A stretch of 64,000 nt of DNA from Nocardioides sediminis (GCF_003047295.1 NZ_PZYZ01000002.1:372001-436000); one strand, 5' to 3'. Shown: positions 1 through 8,497, counted from the first letter of the stretch. The notes: generated from the sequence alone by a model not told the origin. Numbers and translations are program-made.

Positions 1-816
1 GGCTCGGGCACGCACCGCCGCCCCCGGGTCCTCGGCGACGAGGTCGACGCACAGGCCGGCCACGACCGCCGCGAGATCGTGGTCGTCCAGGCCCTCGAGG
101 GCAAGGCCGTCGTGCAGCCGCCTCGCTGCCTCGTCGAAGACCTCGCGAGCCGTGTCGAGGTCCACCTCGGGGCGTTGCCTCGCCACCGCGTCGGCGGCGG
201 CCCTGAACTCGGCGAAGGGCGTCCCCGCGACGTGGGCCGCCGTCGCCATGTCGACCCACTCCTCGCGGAGGAGCGCGTACTCCACCTCGTCCACCCACCC
301 CAGGTCCCGGTGCCACAGCGCCTGGACGGAGTGCCGCTCGCGCCGCATGCCCGCGCGCTCGAGCACTCTCACGGAGGCGTTGTTGTCCGCGTAGGCGGCG
401 GCCGTGACCCGGCGCAGTCCGAGGTCCTCGAAGGCCGCGCCGAGGAGGGCCCGGGCGGTCGTGGTGCCGATGCCCTGTCCCGCGAAGCGCGGGTCCACGA
501 AATAGCCGATGAGGCCGTCCGTGCCGGGCGGGGACCCGGGTTGACCGGGGCCGTCGACGACCTCGAGGAAGCCCATCGCGACCACCTCGCCGTCCCGATC
601 CACGACGCAGGAGTAGTCCGTGGGACTGCTGGCGACGGCCAGCCAGTCACGACGCAGGTCGTCGGGGTCGACCTGGTTGTGCACCATGAAGTGGTTGGCG
701 ACCGGGTCGTTGCGGAAGTCCTGCAGGGCCGGAATGTCCTTCTCGACGGCGTCGCGGAACAGGAGCCCGTCGCGGTGGACGGGCCAGGGGCTCGCATGCA
801 TGGCCCCGAGCGTCAC
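1..816 (-). CDS. GNAT N-acetyltransferase with C-terminal extension (partial, runs off the left edge)
   Basis: About 270 residues are visible and the C-terminus lies outside the window. The N-terminal part reads as a GNAT acetyltransferase: a beta strand ending in YFVDPRFAGQGIGT carries the RxxGxG/A-type acetyl-CoA pyrophosphate loop, followed by LGLRRVTAAAYADNNASV and VLERAGMRRE, as in RimJ/RimL-like N-acetyltransferases. A further helical stretch of about 90 residues, rich in Ala, Asp and Arg, follows the GNAT fold and is not part of the usual domain. The start may be GTG at 816, preceded by GGGTGAG, or ATG at 801 in the same frame; I give the longer one. The substrate cannot be told from sequence. 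Next gene on this strand is the uronate dehydrogenase-like gene, 38 bases upstream. Confidence 0.8.
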   Translation of the reverse strand, partial: MTLGAMHASPWPVHRDGLLFRDAVEKDIPALQDFRNDPVANHFMVHNQVDPDDLRRDWLAVASSPTDYSCVVDRDGEVVAMGFLEVVDGPGQPGSPPGTDGLIGYFVDPRFAGQGIGTTTARALLGAAFEDLGLRRVTAAAYADNNASVRVLERAGMRRERHSVQALWHRDLGWVDEVEYALLREEWVDMATAAHVAGTPFAEFRAAADAVARQRPEVDLDTAREVFDEAARRLHDGLALEGLDDHDLAAVVAGLCVDLVAEDPGAAVRARA

Positions 817-854
817 AGCCTCACCCGGTGGCGGCAACGGGATTTCCGGCGAGG

Positions 855-1649
855 TCAGTCGCCGAGGGCGGGGCGGAAGAACTGCTCCAGCGCGAACGGC
901 CCACCGACGTACGCCGCCTCGGCCTGGTCCTCGGGACGGTCCGGGATGCGCACGGCGAACGCCTCGGCGTCGTCGAGCGGCTCGTAGCCCAGCCGACGAC
1001 CCGGCTCGAGGTCCCACCAGGCGCGGGTGTTGGCGCTGATCCCGTAGACGACCGCGAAGCCGGGCGCGGGCGCGGTGAGCGCCGCCTCGACCATCCGCAC
1101 GCAGTCGTCGGGGGAGAGCCAGGTCGACAGCGCCCGCACGGTGGCCGGCTCCTCGAGGAAGGAGCCGATCCGGCAGGCGACGGCGTCGACGGCGTAGCGG
1201 TCGGCGTACAGCGCCAGCAGCGCCTCGGCGGCGACCTTGCTGACCCCGTAGAACGTGTCGGGGCGCGGGAGGGCGTCGTCGGAGACGAGGTCGCGGCGCG
1301 GCGTGCGACCGACCGCGTGGTTGGAGGACGCGTAGACGATCCGGGTGACCCGGTGGGCCACCATCGCGTCGAGCAGCGCGGCCGTGGTGACCACGTGCGA
1401 GGTCAGCGACGCGGGCAGCGAGGCCTCGTCGGGGTGCCCGGCGAGGTGGACGACGGCGTCCAGCCGCTCCGCCGCGAAGACGGCCTCCACCGCGTCCGGG
1501 TCGGAGCAGTCGACGGTGTGCCAGGTCCCGGTGAAGCCCTCGGGCTCCGGCACCAGGTCGAGACCGACCACCTCGTGGTCGCGGTCGCAGAGGCCGAGCG
1601 TGACGGTCCGTCCGATGGACCCGGCCGCGCCGGTGACCAGGACGCGCAT
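855..1649 (-). CDS. NAD-dependent uronate dehydrogenase-like SDR/epimerase
   Basis: 264 residues. An extended-SDR Rossmann protein with the dinucleotide motif GAAGSIG at residues 7-13 and the catalytic YGVSK (Tyr134, Lys138). The stretches SSNHAVG (108-114), RIGSF, LSTWLSPDD and YGISANTRAWWD closely follow the uronate dehydrogenase family, which oxidises D-galacturonate or D-glucuronate to the aldaric acid lactone with NAD+. Length is right for that family. Its start overlaps the purine nucleoside phosphorylase stop by one base (TGATG), so the two are likely translated from one mRNA. No other uronate-catabolic gene is visible, so the physiological substrate is uncertain; another sugar-acid or nucleotide-sugar dehydrogenase is the main alternative. 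Confidence 0.75.
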   Translation of the reverse strand: MRVLVTGAAGSIGRTVTLGLCDRDHEVVGLDLVPEPEGFTGTWHTVDCSDPDAVEAVFAAERLDAVVHLAGHPDEASLPASLTSHVVTTAALLDAMVAHRVTRIVYASSNHAVGRTPRRDLVSDDALPRPDTFYGVSKVAAEALLALYADRYAVDAVACRIGSFLEEPATVRALSTWLSPDDCVRMVEAALTAPAPGFAVVYGISANTRAWWDLEPGRRLGYEPLDDAEAFAVRIPDRPEDQAEAAYVGGPFALEQFFRPALGD

Positions 1650-2461
1650 CAGATGCGCGGGACGATCTGGCCGAGCAGGTCACCCATCCGCGAGGCGGCG
1701 GCCTTGCCCGCCTCGAGGACCTCCTCGTGGTTGAGCGGCTCGCCGCTGATGCCGGCGGCGGCGTTGGTGACCAGGCTGATGCCGAGCACCTCCATCCCGG
1801 CCTCGCGGGCGGCGATCGCCTCCAGCGTGGTGCTCATGCCGATCAGCTGTCCGCCGATGGCGCGCACCATGTTGATCTCGGCCGGGGTCTCGTAGTGCGG
1901 ACCGGGGAACTGCACGTAGACGCCCTCGGCGAGCGTCGGGTCGATCTCGCGGCACAGGCCCCGCAGGCGCGGGCTGTAGAGGTCGGTGAGGTCCACGAAG
2001 TTGGCGCCCTCGATGGGGCTGGTCGCGGTCAGGTTGATGTGGTCGGAGATCAGCACGGGCTGACCCGGCGTGAAGGTCTCGAGGCCGCCGCAGCCGTTGG
2101 TCAGCACGATCGCGCGGCAGCCGGCGGCCGCGGCCGTGCGCACGGGGTGGACGACGGCGGCGACGCCCTTGCCCTCGTAGAAGTGGGTGCGGCTGAGGAA
2201 CACCAGGACCCGGCGCCCGGCCACCTCGAGGCTGCGGATCCGGCCACTGTGCCCGACGACCCCGGCGGCGTGGAAGCCGGGCAGGTCGGTGGTCGCGATC
2301 TCCGCGGTCGCCTCGCCGAGCGCGTCGACGGCGGGGAGCCAGCCGGAGCCGAGGACGAGGGCGACGTCGTGCCGCTCGACCCCCGTGAGGTCGGCGAGGG
2401 TGTCGGCGGCCTGCTGGGCCAGGGCTGAGGGGCTGGGAGTGCCGGGCGCGGTGTCGTTCAC
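1649..2461 (-). CDS. punA: Purine nucleoside phosphorylase (trimeric, type I)
   Basis: 270 residues, the family length. It phosphorolyses purine (deoxy)ribonucleosides to base and ribose-1-phosphate in cytosolic purine salvage. Visible family motifs are VLGSGW (residues 37-41, phosphate loop), VGHSGR, RTHFYEG, LTNGCGG, QFPGPHYETPAEI, GMSTTLEAIAAREAGM and SLVTNAAAG, with the Asn of TNAAAG in the base-binding position typical of low-molecular-mass trimeric PNPs. The start is GTG at 2461, chosen because a TAGGAT box lies exactly seven bases upstream (2469-2474), matching the leaderless pattern seen throughout the window. The downstream uronate dehydrogenase-like gene overlaps its stop. In mycobacteria the PNP gene is in the same neighbourhood as lpdA. 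Confidence 0.93.
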   Translation of the reverse strand: MNDTAPGTPSPSALAQQAADTLADLTGVERHDVALVLGSGWLPAVDALGEATAEIATTDLPGFHAAGVVGHSGRIRSLEVAGRRVLVFLSRTHFYEGKGVAAVVHPVRTAAAAGCRAIVLTNGCGGLETFTPGQPVLISDHINLTATSPIEGANFVDLTDLYSPRLRGLCREIDPTLAEGVYVQFPGPHYETPAEINMVRAIGGQLIGMSTTLEAIAAREAGMEVLGISLVTNAAAGISGEPLNHEEVLEAGKAAASRMGDLLGQIVPRI

Positions 2462-2468
2462 GCCGAGG

Positions 2469-2474
2469 ATCCTA
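2469..2474 (-). promoter_or_regulatory. Leaderless -10 box of PNP
   Basis: TAGGAT on the minus strand, seven bases before the GTG at 2461. It sits just before the stop of the gamma-glutamylcyclotransferase-like gene. Confidence 0.6.
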
Positions 2475-2477
2475 GGG

Positions 2478-2930
2478 TCAGAGCCCCGTCGAGCGGCAGG
2501 CGCGGCGCCGCAGCGCCCGGACGTAGTCCGAGGGGGCGTCGGCCGCCTCGGCGGCGTCGGCCAGCACGCCGAGGTACGACGCGCTCGGCAGGCCGCCCTC
2601 GTAGGCGTCCAGGACGTAGGCCCAGACCACCAGCTCGCCGGCCATCGTCGACACCCGCACCCGTGTCTTGCGGTAGAGACCGGTGTCGGCGGACTCCCAC
2701 CGGTCCAGCCCGGTCTCGTCCTCGGGGGTGACGTCGTAGACCGCGACGAAGACCTGCTCGATGGGGTCCTCGACGATGGTCGCGAGGGCGCCGTCCCAGC
2801 CGTGCTCCTCGCCGCCGAAGGTCAGTCGCCAGCCCGTCAGCCAGCCCGTGGAGCGCAGCGGCGAGTGGGGGCACCGCTCGCTCATGCGGGCGGGGTCCAG
2901 GTTGGTGCCGTAGGCGGCGTACAGCGTCAC
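2478..2930 (-). CDS. Gamma-glutamylcyclotransferase-like protein
   Basis: 150 residues. The N-terminus [15 protein letters not shown] contains the YGxN substrate-binding motif of the gamma-glutamylcyclotransferase (GGCT/BtrG) fold, and [14 protein letters not shown] supplies the region with the family's catalytic Glu and conserved YRK. Members release 5-oxoproline from gamma-glutamyl compounds, but many bacterial homologues are uncharacterised. The start is GTG at 2930, because TAGCCT lies seven bases upstream and because in-frame sequence further upstream would overlap the divergent lpd promoter. Divergent from lpd with only 46 bases between start codons. Confidence 0.75.
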   Translation of the reverse strand: MTLYAAYGTNLDPARMSERCPHSPLRSTGWLTGWRLTFGGEEHGWDGALATIVEDPIEQVFVAVYDVTPEDETGLDRWESADTGLYRKTRVRVSTMAGELVVWAYVLDAYEGGLPSASYLGVLADAAEAADAPSDYVRALRRRACRSTGL

Positions 2931-2937
2931 CCGGCCA

Positions 2938-2943
2938 AGGCTA
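2938..2943 (-). promoter_or_regulatory. Leaderless -10 box of GGCT-like gene
   Basis: TAGCCT on the minus strand with a seven-base gap to GTG 2930; faces the lpd box across a 46-base divergent spacer. Confidence 0.55.
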
Positions 2944-2963
2944 GCGACGACGGTGCCGGGCGT

Positions 2964-2969
2964 TAGTCT
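2964..2969 (+). promoter_or_regulatory. Leaderless -10 box of lpd
   Basis: TAGTCT with a seven-base gap to GTG 2977; no Shine-Dalgarno sequence precedes the start. Confidence 0.6.
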
Positions 2970-2976
2970 GTGGCCC

Positions 2977-4380
2977 GTGACCGACACCCACTTCGACACC
3001 CTCGTCCTCGGCGCCGGCCCCGGTGGCTACGTCGCCGCCATCCGCGCCTCCCAGCTCGGCCAGAAGGTCGCCGTGGTGGAGAAGAAGTACTGGGGCGGTG
3101 TCTGCCTCAACGTCGGGTGCATCCCGTCCAAGGCGCTGCTCAAGAACGCCGAGCTGGCGCACACGCTCCAGCACGAGAAGGCCAAGTTCGGCATCGAGGG
3201 CGACGCGACGATGGCCTTCGGCCCGACGCACAAGCGCTCCCGCGACGTGAGCGCCGGCATCGTCAAGGGCGTCCACTTCCTGATGAAGAAGAACAAGATC
3301 ACCGAGGTCGACGGCTGGGGCACCCTGACCGGCCCCAAGTCCCTCGATGTCAAGGACGACGACGGCAACGTCACGTCCTACACGTGCGACAACCTCATCA
3401 TCGCGACGGGCGCCACCGTCCGCCTCGTACCGGGCGTCGAGCTGAGCGACAACGTGGTGACCTACGAGGAGCAGATCCTCACCGACCAGCTCCCGAAGTC
3501 GATCGTGATCGGCGGCTCCGGCGCGATCGGCGTCGAGTTCGCCTACGTCATGGCCAACTTCGGCGTCGAGGTCACCATCGTGGAGTTCCTCGACCGGATG
3601 GTCCCGACCGAGGACGCCGACATCTCCAAGGAGCTCGCCAAGCACTACAAGAAGCTCGGCGTGAAGGTCATGACCGGCACGGCCGTCAAGGGCGTCGAGG
3701 ACACCGGCTCGGGCGTCAAGGTCACCGTCGCGCCGGCCGCCGGCGGCGACACCCAGGTGCTGGAGGCCGACAAGTTCCTGGCCGCCTTCGGGTTCGCGCC
3801 GCGCGTCGAGGGCTTCGGCCTCGAGGCCACCGGCGTCGAGCTCACCGAGCGCGGTGCCATCGCGATCGACGACTACATGCGCACCAACGTCGAGGGCGTC
3901 TACGCCATCGGCGACTGCACCGGCAAGATGATGCTCGCCCACGTCGCCGAGGCGATGGGCGTGGTCGCCGCCGAGACGATCAACGGCGCCGAGACCATGC
4001 CGATCAACTACGACATGGTCCCGCGCGCCACCTACTGCATGCCGCAGATCGGCTCGTTCGGCTACTCCGAGGCGCAGGCCAAGGAGAAGGGGTACGACGT
4101 GAAGACGTCGTCCTTCCCGTTCACCGCCAACGGCAAGGCGATGGGACTCGGCGAGGCGTTCGGCTTCGTCAAGGTCGTGGCCGACGCCGAGCACAACGAG
4201 ATCCTCGGCGCCCACATGATCGGCCCCGGCGTCACCGAGCTGATGCCGGTGCTGACGCTGGCCCAGCAGTGGGACCTCACCGCAGACGAGGTGTCGCGCA
4301 ACGTCTTCGCGCACCCGACGCTGAGCGAAGCGGTGAAGGAAGCCGTCGAAGGCATCGCCGGCCACATGATCAACCTCTGA
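2977..4380 (+). CDS. lpd: Dihydrolipoyl dehydrogenase (E3)
   Basis: 467 residues. Flavoprotein that reoxidises dihydrolipoyl groups of the pyruvate/2-oxoglutarate dehydrogenase complexes, transferring electrons to NAD+. It has the FAD motif GAGPGGY (12-18), the redox disulfide [13 protein letters not shown] (Cys43 and Cys48), the NAD motif [10 protein letters not shown], the second FAD motif [10 protein letters not shown] and the C-terminal dimer-interface HPTLSE with the catalytic His-Glu pair. The sequence closely follows mycobacterial LpdC as I recall it. The GTG start at 2977 fits a leaderless promoter. The next gene, an LpdA-type paralogue, overlaps by one base (TGATG), so the two flavoproteins should be made together. 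Confidence 0.96.
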   Translation: MTDTHFDTLVLGAGPGGYVAAIRASQLGQKVAVVEKKYWGGVCLNVGCIPSKALLKNAELAHTLQHEKAKFGIEGDATMAFGPTHKRSRDVSAGIVKGVHFLMKKNKITEVDGWGTLTGPKSLDVKDDDGNVTSYTCDNLIIATGATVRLVPGVELSDNVVTYEEQILTDQLPKSIVIGGSGAIGVEFAYVMANFGVEVTIVEFLDRMVPTEDADISKELAKHYKKLGVKVMTGTAVKGVEDTGSGVKVTVAPAAGGDTQVLEADKFLAAFGFAPRVEGFGLEATGVELTERGAIAIDDYMRTNVEGVYAIGDCTGKMMLAHVAEAMGVVAAETINGAETMPINYDMVPRATYCMPQIGSFGYSEAQAKEKGYDVKTSSFPFTANGKAMGLGEAFGFVKVVADAEHNEILGAHMIGPGVTELMPVLTLAQQWDLTADEVSRNVFAHPTLSEAVKEAVEGIAGHMINL

Positions 4381-5798
4381 TGGCCGCTGCAGCCCACGGC
4401 GGTCGCGCCGACCACGTCGTCATCATCGGCGGCGGGCCCGGCGGCTACGAGGCGGCCCACGTGGCCGCCCAGCTGGGCGCCGAGGTCACCGTCGTCGACA
4501 CCGACGGCGTGGGAGGGTCCGCGGTGCTCACCGACTGCGTGCCCTCCAAGACCCTGATCGCCACCGCCGAGCTGATGACCGAGGTCGCCGAGTCCTCGGA
4601 GCTCGGCATCGACTTCGCCGACCACGAGGGCGACGCGGCAACGACGATCCGGGTCGACCTGGCGCGGGTCAACGCCCGGGTCAAGCAGCTCGCCGCCGAC
4701 CAGTCGGCCGACATCGCGGCCCGCCTCGACCGCGACGGCGTCCGCGTCCTGCGCGGGCGCGGGCGGTTGGCCGGGGACATGACGGTCGTCGCGACCCTGC
4801 CCGACGGCACCGAGGAGACGCTGGCGGCTGACGCGATCCTCGTGGCGACCGGTGCCGCCCCGCGCACCCTCCCCTCGGCCCAGCCCGACGGGGAGCGGAT
4901 CCTCACGTGGGAGCAGGTCTACGACCTCGACGAGGTGCCCGAGAAGCTGATCGTGGTCGGCTCGGGCGTCACCGGCGCCGAGTTCGCCAGCGCCTACCTC
5001 GCGCTCGGCATCCCGGTCACGCTCGTCAGCTCCCGCGACCGGGTGCTCCCGGGCGAGGACGCCGACGCGTCGGCGGTGCTCGAGGAGGTCGCCACCAGGC
5101 GTGGCATGGAGGTGCTCAGCCAGTCCCGCATGCAGTCGGTGACCCGCGAGGGCGACACCGTCACCGTGACCCTCACCGACGGTCGCACCGTCACCGGGTC
5201 GCACTGCATCCTGGCGCTCGGCTCGGTCCCCAACACCGCCGACCTCGGGCTCGAGGAGGCCGGCGTCGCCACCGACGACGGCGGCTTCATCGCCGTGGAC
5301 CGGGTCTCGCGCACGTCCGCCCGGGGGGTGTACGCCGCGGGCGACTGCACCGGCGTCCTGATGCTCGCCTCGGTGGCGGCGATGCAGGGCCGGATCGCGA
5401 TGTGGCACTTCCTCGGTGACGCGGTCTCGCCGCTGGACCTCAAGAAGGTCTCCTCCAACGTCTTCACCGCCCCCGAGATCGCCACCGTGGGCTGGTCCCA
5501 GAAGGCGGTCGACGCGGGCGAGATCCCGGCGGAGGTGGTCACCCTGCCGCTGGCCGGCAACGCGCGGGCCAAGATGCAGGGTGTGCGGGACGGCTTCGTC
5601 AAGCTCTTCATCCGCCCCGGCACCGGGATCATCGTCGGGGGAGTGGTCGTCGGACCGCGGGCCTCCGAGCTCATCCACCCGGTCTCCATCGCGGTGGCCG
5701 AGTCGCTGACGGCCGACCAGCTCGCGCAGGCGTTCACCGTCTACCCGTCGATGAGCGGCTCGGTCGCCGAGGCCGCCCGCAGGCTGCACAAGGTCTGA
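4380..5798 (+). CDS. lpdA: LpdA-type NAD(P)H-quinone dehydrogenase (redox-Cys-deficient disulfide reductase family)
   Basis: 472 residues. It shares the Lpd fold (GGGPGGYEAA at 17-26, GSGVTGAEF, GVYAAGDCTG) but the active site has diverged: the motif is GGSAVLTDCVPSK, so Ala48 replaces the first redox Cys while Cys53 remains, and the C-terminal His-Glu pair of true E3 is replaced in YPSMSGS. This is the pattern of mycobacterial LpdA (Rv3303c), an NAD(P)H:quinone oxidoreductase with no lipoamide activity. It therefore probably reduces quinones in the cytoplasm or at the membrane. It begins at ATG 4380 inside the TGA of lpd. A GC hairpin follows its stop. Confidence 0.88.
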   Translation: MAAAAHGGRADHVVIIGGGPGGYEAAHVAAQLGAEVTVVDTDGVGGSAVLTDCVPSKTLIATAELMTEVAESSELGIDFADHEGDAATTIRVDLARVNARVKQLAADQSADIAARLDRDGVRVLRGRGRLAGDMTVVATLPDGTEETLAADAILVATGAAPRTLPSAQPDGERILTWEQVYDLDEVPEKLIVVGSGVTGAEFASAYLALGIPVTLVSSRDRVLPGEDADASAVLEEVATRRGMEVLSQSRMQSVTREGDTVTVTLTDGRTVTGSHCILALGSVPNTADLGLEEAGVATDDGGFIAVDRVSRTSARGVYAAGDCTGVLMLASVAAMQGRIAMWHFLGDAVSPLDLKKVSSNVFTAPEIATVGWSQKAVDAGEIPAEVVTLPLAGNARAKMQGVRDGFVKLFIRPGTGIIVGGVVVGPRASELIHPVSIAVAESLTADQLAQAFTVYPSMSGSVAEAARRLHKV

Positions 5799-5804
5799 GG
5801 GCGG

Positions 5805-5825
5805 GCGGCGGTCACTCCCCGCCGC
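5805..5825. terminator. Hairpin between convergent lpdA and lysyl oxidase gene
   Basis: Perfect seven-base arms GCGGCGG and CCGCCGC with a seven-base loop. It lies between two convergent genes and has no T-tract, as is common in high-GC actinobacteria. Confidence 0.5.
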
Positions 5826-5846
5826 TGCTCCTCGGGGGGACGGCGG

Positions 5847-7499
5847 TCAACCCAGCCCCCCGGTCGCGCTGCCGGGGACCATCGCGACGGTGTCGCCCGT
5901 GATCACGACACGGATGGAGGCGGTGTTGTTCGTCTCGTTGGTCTCGCGGATGTGGTTGTTGGCGTCCGCGGTCAGCTCCACGACGTACTCGCCGTCGGGC
6001 ACGCCGCTGATGTCCAGCGCCTGGTCGGGCAGCGCCGAGGAGTAGGTGTCACCCCAGCCCCTGCTCATGCCGTGGATCACCGCCAAGGCGTCTGGCAGGC
6101 CCTTGCCGCACTGCGTCGCATCCGGGTAGACGGGCTCGTCCGGCACGCCGGGCTCGCCGCGCATCGGCGCGTACCGCGTGTTGTCCTGCAGGCAGTACCC
6201 GTGCTTCTCGGCGGTCCGGACCGTCTCACCGTCGGCGTCCAGCAGTGAGTAGTCGTCGAAGTCGCGGACGTGCCAGTGCCTGTGCCCGTCACCGGCGTAG
6301 TAGAACTCCGCGCCGGGAAGGACCACTGACTCGCGGTCCCCGTTGGGACGCAGGAAGGTCTGGTACGCCCGCCAGGTGGAGGACGTCGGGGAGGACCTGT
6401 CGGCCACCAGCTCTGACGGGCCCATCCCCACGTTGAGCGTGATCACGGGGAACTTCAGCAGCTTCTTCCCGGTGAGGTGGGGGAAGCTGGAGTTCGCCGG
6501 CGCTGGGTTGACGATGCGGAAGCACGAGCCGCCCGACAGCTCCCGCTCACTCGCTCCGCACGCGTCGAGGTTCTTCATCCGGATGTCGGGCAGCAGCACG
6601 TCCGCGCTCGTCCGCTCGACCACGTTGACGCAGTCGGCGGCCGCGGCCTCACGGCTCGTGGTCGACACGGTGTCCCAAGGCGTCCACGAGAGCACCCAGC
6701 GCCCTGCAGTCGGGTCCCAGGTCCACACGCTCGTCCGCTCCTGGTGGAGCACAGCGACGCGGAGGTGCTCACACGTGATCGCGCCGTCGATCGTCCGCTT
6801 CTCGGTGATGCGCTCCGGCTCGGGCGTTGGGGTGGGCGTCGGGGTGGGCGTGGGCGTCGGGGTGGGCGTCGGGGTGGGCGTGGGCGTCGGGGTGGGCGTC
6901 GGGGTGGGCGTCGGGGTGGGCGTGGGCGTCGGGGTGGGCGTGGTGTCAGCCGTCGGGGTGGGTGTGGTGGTGGGTGTCGGCGAAGGCGTCAGCGTGGGCG
7001 GGGGCGTCTGCGTCGGCAGCGCCACGCCACGCACCGACATCACGTTGGAGACGTCCAACACCTCGCCACGGGCCCAGACGACCGTGCGGAACCGCATCCT
7101 CCCTGGTCGGGTGACCTCCTGCGCCGGCAGCCGGTACACCCCGAGCCGACGCTGGAACCTCCGCGCCCGGTCGCGCCATCCGCCGTCACTCTTGCTCTGC
7201 ACGACGATGCGCTTGCGGACTCCCTCCGTGTTGCCGCGGAGGTAACCCTTGATCGGGACGCTCGTCCCGACGTAACGAGAACCCGCGGCGTTCAGGGTGA
7301 TCCTCGCCTCGAGGCCGTTCGCCCTCGTGCTCGTGGCGGTGTGGACCGGCGTCGAGTGGTCGTGCCCGCCTCGCCCCGCCACCAGCAGGTGCGGGGGCGA
7401 TGCCGACCCTGACGCGTCCGTCGCGAGTGTCGTGCCGACCGTGCCCGCGGTGAACGCGAGCACGATGGCGATGGACATGGTCCCCCGTGAATTGATCAT
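5847..7499 (-). CDS. Secreted lysyl oxidase-family protein with Pro-Thr linker
   Basis: 550 residues. An N-terminal signal region (about 1-33, hydrophobic core [16 protein letters not shown]) is followed by an Ig-like region (about 60-158), a Pro-Thr linker (about 160-224) and a C-terminal domain with the copper-binding HRHWH motif near residue 405 and following [12 protein letters not shown], the signature of the lysyl oxidase family (Cu/quinone amine oxidation). Six or more Cys in the C-terminal part could form disulfides. The linker suggests a protein anchored in or spanning the wall. Bacterial members are poorly characterised; substrate and cross-linking role are inference. ATG 7499 is chosen because the signal peptide begins there, although only a weak GGGAAAG precedes it and the frame stays open upstream. 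Confidence 0.8.
   Translation of the reverse strand: MINSRGTMSIAIVLAFTAGTVGTTLATDASGSASPPHLLVAGRGGHDHSTPVHTATSTRANGLEARITLNAAGSRYVGTSVPIKGYLRGNTEGVRKRIVVQSKSDGGWRDRARRFQRRLGVYRLPAQEVTRPGRMRFRTVVWARGEVLDVSNVMSVRGVALPTQTPPPTLTPSPTPTTTPTPTADTTPTPTPTPTPTPTPTPTPTPTPTPTPTPTPTPTPTPTPTPEPERITEKRTIDGAITCEHLRVAVLHQERTSVWTWDPTAGRWVLSWTPWDTVSTTSREAAAADCVNVVERTSADVLLPDIRMKNLDACGASERELSGGSCFRIVNPAPANSSFPHLTGKKLLKFPVITLNVGMGPSELVADRSSPTSSTWRAYQTFLRPNGDRESVVLPGAEFYYAGDGHRHWHVRDFDDYSLLDADGETVRTAEKHGYCLQDNTRYAPMRGEPGVPDEPVYPDATQCGKGLPDALAVIHGMSRGWGDTYSSALPDQALDISGVPDGEYVVELTADANNHIRETNETNNTASIRVVITGDTVAMVPGSATGGLG
6826..6960. repeat. Hexanucleotide tandem repeat encoding (Thr-Pro)n
   Basis: Repeats of GGGGTG/GGCGTC units read on the plus strand. 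On the minus strand they encode the Thr-Pro linker of the lysyl oxidase-like protein. The array is prone to slippage and in-frame length change. Confidence 0.9.
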
Positions 7500-7544
7500 G
7501 TGCTTTCCCGCTTCGGCTGCACTCGTCCCCGGACGCCTCCCAGT

Positions 7545-7562
7545 CTGGCGACGGGGCGCCAG
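7545..7562. terminator. Small hairpin upstream of lysyl oxidase gene
   Basis: CTGGCG, six-base loop, CGCCAG. It lies in the 190-base gap between two minus-strand genes, so it could end the upstream transcript; no T-tract. The rest of the gap (7563-7675) shows nothing recognisable. Confidence 0.3.
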
Positions 7563-7675
7563 CCAGAGACGCCCACGTCCAGGACGTTGAGCAAAATGGG
7601 GTACGACGGATCTCGGCGTGCGACGCGCGGCTTCCCACCAGCCGTAGGGCGGTGCCGGCGTCGGGTCGGTCCAGG

Positions 7676-7687
7676 CCTCGGCCGAGG
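7676..7687. terminator. Palindrome just after the stop of the unknown gene
   Basis: CCTCGGCCGAGG, a perfect 12-base palindrome 2-3 bases beyond the stop at 7690. Possible part of a terminator; no loop or T-tract. Confidence 0.25.
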
Positions 7688-7689
7688 GC

Positions 7690-8367
7690 TCAGAGCCGGC
7701 CGTGCCCCCCGGGCAGGTTGTCACCGTTGACGGTCTGGCGGACGTAGGCCTCGGCGAGGTGCTTGTCGGTGCGGCGGGTGTCCCTCCCCGGTGCCACGTG
7801 ACCCCGCTGCGGGTCCGCGAGGTCCCGGACCGTGGCAAAGGGATCCGCTTCGTGCACGTTGACGTAGCGGTCACCGACGCGCACCTGCCGGACGGCCGGC
7901 GCCTGCCCGCCCTCGAGGCGGCGCGCGTCGGCCGCGCAGACGGCGACGGTCCGCTCGACGCCCGAGGGCGGCGCCCAGCCGACGTCGCGGACCGAGGGGC
8001 CGTGGCGCGGGTCGAAGAAGCAGGGCTCTCGACGGTCCGGGAGGGGCTCGCCGGCCTGCATCGCCAGCACGGCGGCCCGGTGGTAGCGCGCGTCGGCGAC
8101 GACCTGCTCGACGCCGAGCAGGTCGGCGGCGGTGGTGGACGCGGCCACGAGGGCCTTGGCCTGCTCGTAGTGCTCGAGGGCGCGGCCGTAGTGGTGCTGC
8201 GCCTCGTCGGACAGCTCGTCGGCGAGGGTGTCACCGTGCAGCTCGGCGAGGTCCTCGCCGAGCGCCGTGACCTCGTCGTCGAGCATCCGCCGGGCCACCC
8301 GCCAGCGGTCCAGGGCCACCAGCTCGGCCTCGCGCTCGCGCCTGCGTCGCCCCGGGGTCCACACCAT
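7690..8367 (-). CDS. Conserved actinobacterial protein of unknown function ([10 protein letters not shown] motif)
   Basis: 225 residues, soluble, no signal peptide or membrane segment. The N-terminal half is charged and helical ([23 protein letters not shown], likely coiled coil, about 15-90). The centre has [17 protein letters not shown] followed by [11 protein letters not shown], a Cys-containing pattern I recall from other actinobacterial hypothetical proteins, and the C-terminus is polar. I cannot assign a function. The start is ATG 8367, chosen because TACCCT sits six bases upstream. A 26-bp perfect palindrome covers the position expected for its -35 region. It is divergent from the SpoIID-domain gene. 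Confidence 0.7.
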   Translation of the reverse strand: MVWTPGRRRREREAELVALDRWRVARRMLDDEVTALGEDLAELHGDTLADELSDEAQHHYGRALEHYEQAKALVAASTTAADLLGVEQVVADARYHRAAVLAMQAGEPLPDRREPCFFDPRHGPSVRDVGWAPPSGVERTVAVCAADARRLEGGQAPAVRQVRVGDRYVNVHEADPFATVRDLADPQRGHVAPGRDTRRTDKHLAEAYVRQTVNGDNLPGGHGRL

Positions 8368-8373
8368 GCGCGG

Positions 8374-8379
8374 AGGGTA
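8374..8379 (-). promoter_or_regulatory. Leaderless -10 box of unknown gene
   Basis: TACCCT on the minus strand, six bases before ATG 8367. Confidence 0.5.
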
Positions 8380-8392
8380 GTCCACGCGTGGC

Positions 8393-8418
8393 CGAGAACT
8401 ACAGATCTGTAGTTCTCG
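8393..8418. promoter_or_regulatory. 26-bp perfect palindrome, candidate operator
   Basis: Each 13-base half reads CGAGAACTACAGA, so the dyad is exact and centred on GATC. It lies 14 bases upstream of the -10 box of the unknown gene, covering its -35 position, and 80 bases before the divergent SpoIID gene. The TACA-N4-TGTA core resembles sites of dimeric winged-helix repressors. No obvious regulator gene is adjacent. Confidence 0.65.
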
Positions 8419-8497
8419 CGGTCGTGTTGTGGGCTGGTGTGACGCGTGGTGTCATCGACCGTCACGTCTGTCCCACCAGACCCAGGAGACGCACCTG

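Noticed and set aside
2941..4365. A 474-codon open frame antisense to lpd
   Set aside because: It mirrors the third-position GC bias of lpd, has no recognisable motif and lies fully opposite a clear enzyme gene.
6826..6960. Possible CRISPR-like array
   Set aside because: Unit is six bases with no spacers; it is in-frame coding sequence for a Thr-Pro linker.
8393..8418. The 26-bp palindrome as a transcription terminator
   Set aside because: It has no loop and lies between divergent starts, where termination is not needed; an operator fits better.
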